NCBI GenBank assembly: GCA_024305745.1
Contig: JAHRBS010000010.1
Location: 2,053,501 to 2,117,500 of the forward strand
Length of the DNA stretch: 64,000 bases
Origin: Polyporus tsugae
Taxonomy: Eukaryota; Basidiomycota; Agaricomycetes; Polyporales; Polyporaceae
Direction: 5' to 3'
In this document: piece after piece, positions 51,701 through 60,849 of the stretch
Layout of the letters: every line of letters starts with the position of its first letter
How positions within the stretch are numbered: the stretch's first letter is position 1
The notes under the pieces: model-generated
What the model was told of the DNA's origin: nothing
Seen by the model: only the letters and a program-made list of their open reading frames with translations
Database searches by the model: none
Position numbers and translations under genes: made by a program

Positions 51701-52589
51701 TCATCAAATCCGTCACTGCTCTGCACATCGCCATCGGCCGGTCTTTGCCCCTAGCGCCCTCCCCTGGTGTGAGTGTGAGCACAGAGATCGCGACACTGCG
51801 CCGTCTGCTGCTGAATGGCGAGGCCGAGCACACCGAGACGGGCAAGTGGTTCAAGAAGGCGGCTAACGGGGAGATCCCACTCATCATCGACGTCTCGAAT
51901 GCGGACATCATGGCGACGCTCATCCGGCTCAAGAACGAGGTCGAGGAGAAGCGGGGTTCGTATATGCGGATGATCTTCTCGCGTGCGACAGAGGCGTATC
52001 TGCTCGCCGACGAAATCGGTCTGTGCTTGCTTATTCAAAGCATAGTGTGATGTTTCTGTTTCTCACCGCGATTGTATAGCTCGCTCGAAAATTGGAGTCA
52101 TCCTCAGCCCAACCAGGCAATTCCCATGGTCGTGGGACGAGCGTCGAGTGTACATTTTCTGCGCTTTCCTTGCTCCACCCCAGACTAACGAACGCCCAAC
52201 AGCCTTCCCGGTCCTCCCCTGGGAAACCACACTGCGTTGACTATACTGCTGAAGAGCGGCGTTATGCTCGGCCTCGGTACCTGGGATACATCCTACAGCC
52301 AAGGGGTACGGTTCGACCTCGGTTGGGTGAGTCTTGTCCGCCACAAACCTGTCATACTGTATGATTGCGCTCACATCGGCATTAGGCTCTCCTAGATTCA
52401 AATGGTCATCTCAGCAAGAAGCAGGCCTACGAGCTCATGACGACGAAATTGGAGAAATTGCTTGACCTGGAAGGTTGGGTGGGAGAGATGGGGGAGCTTG
52501 TTGCATATGACGGGGGCAGCGCGCTCGAATTCAGCAGCAAACCGATCGCGATTGTCGCCCCTGCGAGGGGGTTGGTGGAGGTTCTATGA
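48727..52589 (+). CDS. Membrane-anchored amidohydrolase-superfamily protein, two hydrolase modules
   Basis: Thirteen exons: 48727-49276, 49368-49568, 49647-49776, 49960-50188, 50268-50315, 50374-50456, 50511-50634, 50692-50755, 50811-51510, 51564-52018, 52080-52149, 52203-52326, 52386-52589; 993 aa. A single TM helix (ALTVLLAALALYGVSRTIF, ~50-68) follows a basic cytosolic tail, so most of the protein would face the lumen or outside. Module 1 (~115-530) has the metal motif VDLHSHIG, GGVTTVQVLPDSGHNAIGG, a later His in IPIASIHSALEGY, and the usual composite end GADADLVLWDTHPLQLG. Module 2 (~560-993) repeats the pattern weakly (DLHGGALVPGMMHFGPGLG, then AYARGSFMGGLSASFRTGAS) but lacks the HxH pair. 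Family members hydrolyse C-N bonds in ureas, amides and related compounds; the substrate here is unknown. Exon ends were set by motif continuity (ALLAHRAGVTYATT across 51510/51564). Confidence 0.85.
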
Positions 52590-52778
52590 ATGATTAAGTC
52601 TGCGGGGGCTGATACATAGTGCCCGGTAAATAACCGTCGCCGTTGTTACATGAAGCTAAATCCTAGTGTGTGCATACGTATATGTTCATATTTCCAACCT
52701 AATGTTCCACCATAGGATGCGAGATAGCAAATGGTGTACCAACTAAGGCAATGCAGTGCACCACCAAGCACCACGAAA

Positions 52779-53902
52779 TCAAATTCGACGCTTCTTGGAT
52801 CGAGCTTCAGCCAACTCTTGGAGCAGCTTCCGCTTGCCTTCGCGAGGGGCTTGGGCGTACGTTTGCGTTGAAGGTTCGGCCTGAGAGTCAGGTTCCTCGG
52901 GCCTGCCGTCCAGAGCCCCGCTGTCTTGTTCAGAGTCGCCATTCCCTCTGAAAACTGGAATGGGTTACAGCGAGGTGCATAGGGCGAAGACAGCTTACTG
53001 TTCCTCAGGCTCTGGTGAAGTCCACGGAGTCTTAACCACGGTCCGTTTGCGCCATCGTGACGGGACGCGTGAACCAGCCACGGGAGAATTATCGTCCCCC
53101 TCCTCTGGATCAGGCGAAGTCGCCAGTGGGTCGGCTGGCATGGCATGCTCCGAGACGGTCGTACTACAAGGTGTGAGTGACCTAGGAATGTTAGAGAGAT
53201 AATCCTACCTCGTTTCATTATTGCCATCATCAATGAAATTCTCCTCGTCCTCCTCTTCGCTGCTGTCTGCCTCTCGACGTGTGTCCATCTTTGCCCATTG
53301 CATCGCAACATCGAGCAAAGCATCCCTCTGTCTTACCTTGCGCATCTGGGGTGCAGAATCAACCACCTCCGATTCCTGAGGATCCTCCGCCAACTCGTCG
53401 GCTTCCAACTTGATCTCCCGCATGCTCAACTGAGGGATAGCATAACCTCAACGAATTATAACTAGCGCACTATGAACGAAACATACCTGCTGTAGCCTCT
53501 TCCTGTGCTTCTCCTCAGACTAATGGGGAGAAAGCACGTTAGAGATTCAGCACACGACTAGAGGCTGGACATTCGGACCTTCCGCAACTTGCCCACCAAA
53601 CCCTTCAATTTCCGCACCTCGCCCTTCAGTGTCCGCCCTTCGCTCTGCATGCCAGCCACGCTCGCCTCGGTCCTCAGTGTCCTTCTCGGACGCAACGGGG
53701 CGTCGTCCGAATCCTGGGCCCTACTCAGCTGATCCTCCAGCTCGGCTACTTTCTTGCGGAGTGAACCATTGTCCCGCTCGAGGCGTTCCGCCTCTCCCAA
53801 TGCCCGCTTGAGCAGAGCCTGACGCGAATAAGTCGTCGACATGATGTATGAGACAATGGCCAAAAGAACAATTGTCCCTAATGCACGAACCTGGAGTGTC
53901 AT
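52779..53902 (-). CDS. Hypothetical TM/coiled-coil protein with basic C-terminus
   Basis: Five exons: 53902-53579, 53519-53487, 53429-53209, 53163-52999, 52947-52779; 303 aa. An N-terminal hydrophobic helix ([19 protein letters not shown], ~8-26) is followed by a leucine-rich coiled coil (~28-115, [20 protein letters not shown]) and then an acidic region ([14 protein letters not shown]). The tail is basic ([18 protein letters not shown]), which looks like a nuclear localisation signal. Exon 2 is only 33 nt. I do not recognise a family; a membrane-tethered protein, possibly of the nuclear envelope or ER, is a guess from the layout. It is divergent from tRNase Z, with a tRNA gene between them. 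Confidence 0.75.
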
Positions 53903-53989
53903 ACTGGGTTTGGACTCAGCCTGTACTGTACTAACTTCTTACCGGCCGCGGCGGGCTTGTACACGCGTCAAAAAACAAACAATACCCCA

Positions 53990-54071
53990 TGTCCCGGGCA
54001 GGAGTCGAGCCTGCGTCTTCACGGTATTGCGTTCCCACAACGTGATGATCTAACCACTAATCGACAGGGAC
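53990..54071 (-). tRNA. tRNA-His (GTG) with a ~10-nt intron
   Basis: On the - strand an 82-nt unit folds as a tRNA. The acceptor strands are GTCCCTG and CCGGGAC, the D arm is GAT-TAGTGGTTAG-ATC, the anticodon stem TCACG/CGTGA pairs in all 5 positions, and the T stem is GCAGG/CCTGC. The anticodon loop reads TTGTGG then an extra GAACGCAATA before C, so anticodon GTG is followed by an intron at the canonical 37/38 position; the mature length is 72 nt. Oddities: the T loop starts CTCGA rather than TTCGA, and acceptor pair 6 is a T/C mismatch. A box (TCGATTAGTGG) and B box (GGCTCGACTCC) each differ from consensus by one base. It is either a functional but divergent gene or a recent pseudogene. Confidence 0.72.
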
Positions 54072-54178
54072 CGAAGAACAAGAAATGTCTTGCTATTGAT
54101 AGCAGTGTATCTTCTCAACTTGAGCTCGTCAACTCCAGCCTCCACGAGCTCCATCCTCCAGTCCTCCACAGCGCTAGC

Positions 54179-55483
54179 ATGAGCACAGTACTGTCCTCAG
54201 TCAACCTGACCATCCTCGGCAGCGCCTCCGCCCAGCCCTCATCGACCCGCAACCACTCCGCGTTAGCCCTGCGTCTGGACGGAGATGTCTGGCTCTTCGA
54301 TTGCGGCGAGGCGACCCAGCACCAGATCCAGAAGAGTTCCGTGAAGATAGGCAAAGTGCAGAAGATCTTCATCACCCACACACACGGTCGGTACTAACCC
54401 TCCTCCCCCTGCCTACTCCCGGGACTATGCGCGATACAAACGCGCATCTCACTCTTTGCAGGCGACCACATCTTCGGTCTATTGCCCGTGCTCGCGATGC
54501 GCCTGAACGGCGCGGGGGGCACAGTCGACGTCGAGGACCCTCGCGCAACAGCAGCTCCTCCAGAAGACGTACCAGTCAGTCCTGCTCGCTGCTCGTGCAA
54601 ATCCCGCCATCGCTCAACATCTTGCTCTGTACCCTCACCCCGGTAGCCCCTGGAGATCTACGGCCCCCTAGGCACACGCGCGTACGTCCGGAACGGCCTC
54701 ACATACACACACACCCTCCTCGGTGCGCCGTACGTGGTGCAGGAGCTCCGCTTCCCCACTGACCCCCCAGACGGCGACCACACCTCCCTCGCGCCCCACC
54801 CCTTCGAGCGGCCTGGGCGCAACATCCTGCAGACGGCCGGCGTGTGGCCCGAGATATTCAAGAATGCGCTCGTAAGTGTGTCGGCCGCGCCGATCCTGCA
54901 CTCCGTCCCGTGTGTGGGCTACGTCGTGGACGAGCTACCGGTCCCGGGCAAGATGGACCCGCAGAAGTACCTCCCGGACCTCAAGCGGACCAAGACACCC
55001 ATGTCTGCCATGCGCCGGTTGCAGCAGGGCGAGTCCGTCACGCTCTCCGACGGGACGTGTCTCCACGGGCCCGCACGCAAGCCGGGGCGGAAGATTGTGA
55101 TCCTCGGAGACACGCACGACCCGTCGCCGATCGCGGGACTTGCGGAGGGTGCATGTTTGCTCATCCACGAAGCGACGAACGCCCATCTGCCTAGCGTGGA
55201 TCCGGACACAAAGGACGCGGACACGTACGAGAGCGTGGAGGCACGCACGAAGTCGAGGGGACACTCGACGCCCCAGATGGCGGGCGCGTTTGCGAAGCGG
55301 ATACGAGCGAGGAAGCTTGTGCTCAACCACTTCTCGGCGAGATATGCGGGGAATGACGATGTGGACGATGAGGCTAGGAAGGTGATGGGGGTAATACGAG
55401 AGCTCGCGGAGAGCACGTATGGTGATGAGGTGGTATGCGCGCGGGACCTGATGAGCTTCGACGTCGGCTCGCGGAAGGAGTGA
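54179..55483 (+). CDS. tRNase Z (short-form RNase Z, metallo-beta-lactamase fold)
   Basis: Three exons: 54179-54386, 54462-54574, 54647-55483; 385 aa. The metal-binding HxHxDH motif is completed across the first intron ([14 protein letters not shown]). Other conserved elements are [30 protein letters not shown] (Asp ligand), HEATNAHL and LNHFSARY (His ligand). This is the short form, about half the length of the long tRNase Z (Trz1/ELAC2). It cuts the 3' trailer from pre-tRNAs. Fungi often have both forms, with the short one nuclear or mitochondrial. The 3-nt context of the ATG and the family alignment at [17 protein letters not shown] support the start. The closeness of a tRNA gene upstream is probably coincidence. 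Confidence 0.94.
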
Positions 55484-55559
55484 CTAGGAAATCAATAGGA
55501 ATACAGATAGGAAGTCCGTATGGATAATAGCGACAAAAACGGTCTGTGAACGTCAGTGA

Positions 55560-56855
55560 CTAGTCGTCTGGTGGCTCTGAGAGCTCACTGCTCTCGTCGG
55601 TAGCTTCCCCTTCCTCCAACTCCTCTTCCCTAACCTTTTTACTCGGTGCCCTCACATCTTTCGGGTCTTCCTCCCCAATCTCTCCCATCTCAATATCGTC
55701 TTCCTCGGGGACCTTCGGTGTGGGCAGGGTGGGTGTGCCGCGCGCGATAGGCATCATTGGCGTATTTGTCCGCGACTGAGACGTGGACGGCACGAACGTT
55801 CTCGCCGAGGGGTTCAGTACCGCCTTCGCCAACGGAACGTCTTCTTCCGACTCCTGCCCATCCTCCGCCGTTTTCCCGCTCCCTCCGCTCGGGTGCCGGG
55901 ACGAAGAAGCGACGTCCTCCCTGAGTTCGCCGGATTCTTCGCGCGTGAGCACGCTCGCCGTCCCGTCCATCTCCACGTCCTCCTCTGCGGGCTGCGTCTC
56001 AGGCGCCGGGGTCGCGTCTTCCACGGCATCCTGCTTGCCCATGAGCCGAAGGGTGTTGATATCCTGGATAACGTTATCGAGCGCAGCCTTCTGCGCCTGG
56101 AGCGTGCGGTTCTGGTTCTCATGTTCGGCCCGGATGGCGGTCATGTCGTTCTCGAGGGACTGTATTGACCTGCGGCGCGACAGACGATCATCATAAGCGT
56201 ACAGTAGATATATGTGCGTGCGTGTGCGCGGACGACGAGAAGGAGGGAGGACGCGATACGCACTGCTCGAGCTCAGCCCTGCTCGGTAATGAGTTGACCT
56301 TTTCCGAGATCACGTCGTACTCGATCTTCCGCTTGCGCTCGAGCTGGGCCTGCTCGAGAGCCGCCTTGAGTTCTTCGATCTGGTCCTTGAGCCGGGTATG
56401 TTGGTCCGCTGGTCACACGGGCGGTTCAGAAGGAGAGGAAGAGGCATCGCCCGGCACGAAGCAACTCACCTATTCGCTCGCGTTCGTTCTGGTACTCCTC
56501 AACCTGGCGGGCTTCAGCCTCGCAGACCATGAAGCTCTTCTTGAGGGAGAGCTGGAAGGATGCGAGCTCGAGGAGGAAGGCTTCGCGGGCATCGTCGACG
56601 GAGGACGGCGTCAAGGGCGAAAGCGGGACAACGGGGGTGTATGCGACGGAGGAGTAGGAATGAAACTTCTTGGTCACACGGCGGAGACCCTTCTCGTCGT
56701 TCGTAATGCGCGTGTGTATTATTGCATCTGGACGAATGTCGGTGAGTATTCACGTCCAGCCTACGGGTGGCTTTTGGCGTACCTTCTTGTTGTACGGTCA
56801 ACGGAGGGGGGACGTACTCCTTCTCCGGAGTCGGATCTGCCGTCCTTCCGGCCAT
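55560..56855 (-). CDS. THO complex subunit 7 (THOC7-like)
   Basis: Four exons: 56855-56783, 56727-56470, 56408-56264, 56169-55560; 361 aa. The joined N-terminal half matches the Tho7 family: DAIIHTRITNDEKGLRRVTK, then LLELASFQLSLKKSFMV, then EYQNERERIADQHTRLKDQI, then RKRKIEYDVISEKVNSLPSR, then ELEQSIQSLENDMTAIRAEH. These are long helices that form coiled coils with THOC5. The C-terminal ~150 residues are acidic and Ser/Thr/Pro-rich and end in EEGEATDESSELSEPPDD; this tail is longer than in animals. THO couples transcription by RNA polymerase II to mRNP packaging and export (TREX). The family call rests on motif order rather than a search. Confidence 0.82.
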
Positions 56856-57210
56856 GTTGCTTATAATGTTTGCGCCAACTAGGCACAGACGTTGGAGATG
56901 AGGGAATGAGGATGAGGGTGCTCGCGCCACAGGGAGGTCGGAAGAGCAAGGCCTGGTCATAGGCGCCGTTTGTGACGATCTGTGACAGTCTGTGACACAA
57001 CTCACGTGGGATAATACGACAGGGTGACATGACGGCATGACGGGAGGCGCGGGCGAGCGAGTGCCCAGTGCCGGCAAGCACGTTCGTGCGGACTTGCCAT
57101 CTTCAGAGGGCAGCAACATCCTCGACCCCCACGCCCTCCAGACACACCCACTCTCTCTGTCTTCTCTTTCTCGCGTCTTATCCAACCCTCGTCCTCTCTC
57201 CGCCCCCGCC
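56856..57210. promoter_or_regulatory. Divergent intergenic promoter (THOC7 / VTC1)
   Basis: 355 bp between divergent start codons. The 90 bp before the VTC1 ATG are strongly C/T-rich (tctctctgtcttctctttctc), a common core-promoter feature in fungi. Confidence 0.5.
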
Positions 57211-57828
57211 ATGTCCACCCAGCCCCTCCTCCAGCGTACCGCCGCCAAACGCATCGCACTCCCCGTCAAGGTCGAACCCAAGGTCGCGTTCGCCAACGAG
57301 CGGACATTCCTCTCATGGCTTCACTTCACTGTCGTTCTCGGGGGCCTCGCAGTTGGACTCCTCAACTTCGGCGACAAGGTGCGTTTGAGGCGTTCCGCTC
57401 TCTTGGGTCCATGCATCCAGCTTACCGTTGGGTTGGGCGCAGGTTGGGAAGATTAGCGCGGCCATGTTCTCGGTCGTCGGTGAGTATTCTCCCGGTCGCG
57501 TGACATCATCACACTGTCTGAACGCAGCCCTTGGGGTGTTCAACGTTCAGCTATGGGAGTTATGGTCTACGCGTTGTGGACCTACCACTGGCGCGCGCAT
57601 TCCATCCGTCATGGCGGTCGTGGACCGTACGATGACCGAGTTGGCCCCGTGCGTATCTCCCCACCTCCTTGGTCTGCAGTTTTCTCATACCACTCTCACA
57701 TAGACGATCCTATGTGTTTCGCTGCTAGGTATTTGTTTCTTTTCTATGCGCTGTGTGTTTGTCCTAACATCGTTTCAGTGGCCATTGTTATCAATTTCGT
57801 TTTGAGATTCATGGAACCGAACCCCTAA
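57211..57828 (+). CDS. VTC1: Vacuolar transporter chaperone subunit 1
   Basis: Five exons: 57211-57378, 57443-57479, 57551-57648, 57704-57728, 57779-57828; 125 aa, the family length. It is nearly colinear with yeast Vtc1: [20 protein letters not shown], then [20 protein letters not shown] (TM1), then [20 protein letters not shown] (TM2), [13 protein letters not shown], then a third TM ([18 protein letters not shown]). Vtc1 forms the membrane part of the VTC polyphosphate polymerase complex, which makes inorganic polyphosphate and moves it into the vacuole. The fourth exon is only 25 nt and is supported because skipping it breaks TM3. The acceptor at 57550 is preferred to an earlier AG at 57528, since it restores AMGVMVYAL. 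Confidence 0.96.
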
Positions 57829-58198
57829 ACAAGCATCCTTTATTCTGCTTCGAACGCGGGCTTGTCGGTTGTCTCATTGGCGGACCTATCGATTGATAAA
57901 ACGACAAGGACCCGCCCACGCCCGCCGAGTGAGGAGAAGGAGGGAGAAGGTCCGGGAGACTGAGGGCCGCTGTAGGTTGACCTGATCTCATGGACTGTTT
58001 GGGACGTAAGGCACAATACATGTTGTATATTTGGTGTCCTTACCAAATACATGCAACCTGCTGACACACAAAGACCCCTCATGACCATGTCGGTGTGCCG
58101 CCGAGGCCAGTTCGATGTGAACGGCCGTCGGCCGCATGACGACCAGGAGCGGAGTAAGAGAAGCTGCATATCGGAAGAATGTATTGACAACGACAGGT
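57829..58198. other. Convergent intergenic region (VTC1 / NDUFA8)
   Basis: 370 bp between two stop codons; it holds the 3' UTRs. Nothing else seen. Confidence 0.6.
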
Positions 58199-59057
58199 CT
58201 ACTTCTGGACACCAGTAAAGATGGGGTTCTTGACCTCATGAATCGCTGTTTTGCCCACGGGTGTGCCCGGAATCGCCTTCGTGAGGCCCTGCGCGGAGTC
58301 GTACAGTCAGTATCTACCACTACGTCACGGTCGCCGACGTGACGAAGGTAGCAGCTCACCAGCTTCTCGAACACACACTTGTTCAACACGCGCTCGTCCT
58401 TCCGGCAGTGGTAGTACTCCTGCTCGCGCGGTGCGTCGGATCAGCAAAACAGGATGCACAGGAAGTGGACGGTACATGCCTGGTTGTTATATTCCAAGCA
58501 GTTCCAGTGCTTCTCGAACTCCGATAGACAATTCTCCCGAAGCTTTGTGATCCTGTTCACAGGGGGTAGGCGACGGCAGCAGATGTCGGTTTCCCAAGAG
58601 CGTGCCGTGTGGGAGTGGACGGTGAGCGACGGGGGAAACAGGTAAGTGGGCGGCACGTACAAGTCCTGCGCGCAGCGCGTCACTCGCCGTCCCTCCTTCA
58701 GACAGTGGGCCGGATCCCGGTTCTCCCCTTTACAGAGCATGAAGTCCTCTGCATGTCCGGAAGGAAATGGAGGTCAGCTCACGGAATCGCAAGTTAGTTC
58801 CTAGGGCCCAATGGTGCCTCTCGAATCCGATCCTCCCGGCCACCACATGGTCCAGCACCTCCCGACACAACGCATAGGCCAGTCTCGGAGGGACACGCAC
58901 CATTGTAGTCCTTGCAGTACGCCCCGAGGAAGAAGGCGGCACTCTTCAGTGGAGCACTCGTTACGCCGAGCTCCTTGACTTTCGGAATATCCGCAGGAAG
59001 GGGTGTCGGGTCCTTGTAGGGCTTTGTGGACTCTTCTGGGTCGAGATATCTGCTCAT
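58199..59057 (-). CDS. Mitochondrial complex I subunit NDUFA8 (PGIV, CHCH type)
   Basis: Five exons: 59057-58901, 58748-58661, 58552-58480, 58419-58360, 58288-58199; 155 aa. The core is PLKSAAFFLGAYCKDYNEDF, then MLCKGENRDPAHCLKEGRRV, then RCAQDLITKLRENCLSEFEK, then HWNCLEYNNQEYYHCRKDER, then NKCVFEKLGLTKAIPGTPVG. This gives the twin CX9C-type cysteine pattern of NDUFA8, a nuclear-encoded accessory subunit imported into the intermembrane space by Mia40. The C-terminus VKNPIFTGVQK is typical of fungi. The intron after NNQ (58479-58420) starts with GC (CAG|GCATGT). No GT donor in the region keeps the family sequence in frame. Confidence 0.95.
58420..58479 (-). other. GC-AG intron in NDUFA8
   Basis: 60 nt, donor CAG|GCATGT, acceptor GAGCAG|GAG; it joins LEYNNQ to EYYHCRK, which is conserved in the family. 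Confidence 0.8.
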
Positions 59058-59257
59058 GGCGGCCGACGGCGGGTGGACGAGGGAGACGAGTGACGGTAAC
59101 CGCCGGAAGGGCGTGACGGGCACACTGGTGCGCGGGCGCTACGTGAGACCAATGGGCGTCTACGCGACAGTGGCGGAGTCGCGTCCCTGTCCGACGTCCT
59201 TGCTCATTGACCACATCGCGTCCGAGGAGCATCCATAAGACCACAAAACTCACGACC

Positions 59258-59900
59258 ATGGTGGGTCGCACGCCTGGATCCCGGCTGTGGGCAAGTTGAA
59301 ACTAAATCGATTCGCAGCCACCGCGAGCACCGCCCAAAATCTTCATCTTGCTCATCAAGACTCACAAGCTCACGGTCCTGATCAACGTCCCGAACACCTC
59401 GACAGTCGGCGACATCAAGGAGGAGGCGTTGGATGCGCTCCAGTCTGGTGTGGTGGGAGCGCCAATTCACTCAGAATCTGCAATGGAAGTAGACGAGGAC
59501 GACCCGGAGTGGGAGGTGCCCAAGGTCGAAAGCACTGAAGACTTCGAGCTTGCACGACAGCTCAAGGAGAAGGGGCGGCCGACCGGGCGATACGAGCAGC
59601 TCGAGGCCAAGACTCAGCTGAAGAACGTGCTCGCTAATTGGGACCCGGTGTTCGTGCAATTCAAGGATGCGAATGGTGAGTGGGCAGTCTCGTTATTGCA
59701 ACTTCGACCGTACATTCTACATTATCATACAATGCATGCTACGAACGTTGAATCTCCCCATCCTCACTGTGCGTGTCGCTCCCCTTCCGTCAACAGGCGG
59801 CTTGCTCCCCGTCAAGGTTTCGATACCGTCGATCTTCGCCGAAGAGGAGGAAGACCCGTCGTTGTCCGCCGCGCGCAAGGGCAAGAGGAAGGCAGAGTAG
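59258..59900 (+). CDS. Hypothetical protein with N-terminal ubiquitin-like region
   Basis: Three exons: 59258-59260 (ATG only), 59318-59675, 59797-59900; 154 aa. The sequence begins MPPRAPPKIFILLIKTHKLT then VLINVPNTSTVGDIKEEALD, a beta-strand/turn/helix order that resembles the first half of a ubiquitin fold. A short acidic linker (EVDEDDPEWEVP) and a charged helix (EDFELARQLKEKGRPTGRYE) follow. A second strand-rich end (GLLPVKVSIPSIFAEEEEDP) precedes a basic tail (KGKRKAE). I do not recognise a named family. The one-codon first exon is inferred because the only upstream ATG in reach (gaccATG|GTGGGT) sits exactly at a good donor. The alternative is a later start with a truncated first strand. 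Confidence 0.65.
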
Positions 59901-60049
59901 AAGAAGAGAAGCCCTGCCCAGGCAGGCTCTTTGAGAGGACCCTAGAGCTGATGAACTCCGCTTCCGCATTGCATTTCGTTCATGTTACTGTATCATTAAG
60001 AGAATGTATTATACCGCCTTCGTGAGTGTGCGCATGGCAGGGGCGGGAA

Positions 60050-60715
60050 TCAGGATGGAGGGGCATTTGGCCACCTCTGCGGTGTTAGAGGGAGGAGAGC
60101 GGCCGCGACGCGTCGCCCTTCCTCCGCGAGGAGGTTGTATGTTGAACATGCGTTTCGCTGCGTCGTGCTGAGAAAGACAAGACGAGGGATCTGGGGAAGG
60201 ACGACGCACCGTGTTCATGATGTCCACCTGGATGCCAACTTTGTTCAAGTATTGTCGGAGGGCAGGGGGTATCATCTCGACCCTCTGACCAGTCCCAACC
60301 AGGAGGATCTCTGGTGAATCCAAACATTCGGGTCAAAGGCGAATCCTTCCGCGCATACCCCTGAGCATTACTTGCCTGGTTTCGGTACGACCGTGTCGAA
60401 GAGCTCGAAATGCTCCGGCGTCCAACCGTCCCACGTCTTCTCGGGCACGTTCCAAAGAAACACCTTGCCGTTCAGGAAGATGCACGCCGACGGCAGCACG
60501 AGCCCGTCTGCGAGCTGGATGCCGTTCGGGGTGATCGTCTTGACCTGCACCGTGGGTGCTTCGCCACCCCCAAGGATGTTCGTCAGACCACCGTCATTTG
60601 GCGGGTACCTTCGGACGCCCGCCGCATGGAAAGCTCGTGAGCGAAGAGCAGGAGACAAACGCGCGTATTGCCGGAGTGCAGAGAAAGCAGCAGGACGAAA
60701 AGCTACAGAGACCAT
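60050..60715 (-). CDS. NDUFAF3/MTH938-domain mitochondrial protein (complex I assembly factor type)
   Basis: Three exons: 60715-60376, 60310-60210, 60157-60050; 182 aa. The N-terminus is basic and Ala/Arg-rich (a likely mitochondrial presequence). The MTH938/DUF498 domain follows: TITPNGIQLADGLVLPSACI, then NGKVFLWNVPEKTWDGWTPE, then PEILLVGTGQRVEMIPPALR, then LNKVGIQVDIMNTRNACSTY and NLLAEEGRRVAAALLPL. NDUFAF3 is an early assembly factor of respiratory complex I in the matrix. Intron 1 starts with GC (CCAG|GCAAGT, otherwise a perfect donor consensus), and this is needed to join KPG/E to ILLVGTGQR in frame. The acceptor of intron 2 (CACGACGCAG) is the one that yields RNACSTY. Confidence 0.9.
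60311..60375 (-). other. GC-AG intron in the NDUFAF3-like gene
   Basis: 65 nt, donor CAG|GCAAGT, acceptor TTCACCAG|AG. Reading through meets a stop (GGCAAGTAA), and the nearby GT gives the wrong frame. Confidence 0.82.
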
Positions 60716-60849
60716 GGCATGGAGTGTGGTGGTGAAGCGCAAACGGCTAGTAAGTACGCGCCCCCCGCGATCCGCGACATCCAGCAGGCAGCAGCAGCCA
60801 CACAAGTCTGCGCGTCTGTGCACCTTGACTTGAGACCACTTGCTTCGCT

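Noticed and set aside
54919..55416. 165-codon ORF on the - strand
   Set aside because: Antisense of the tRNase Z catalytic exon.
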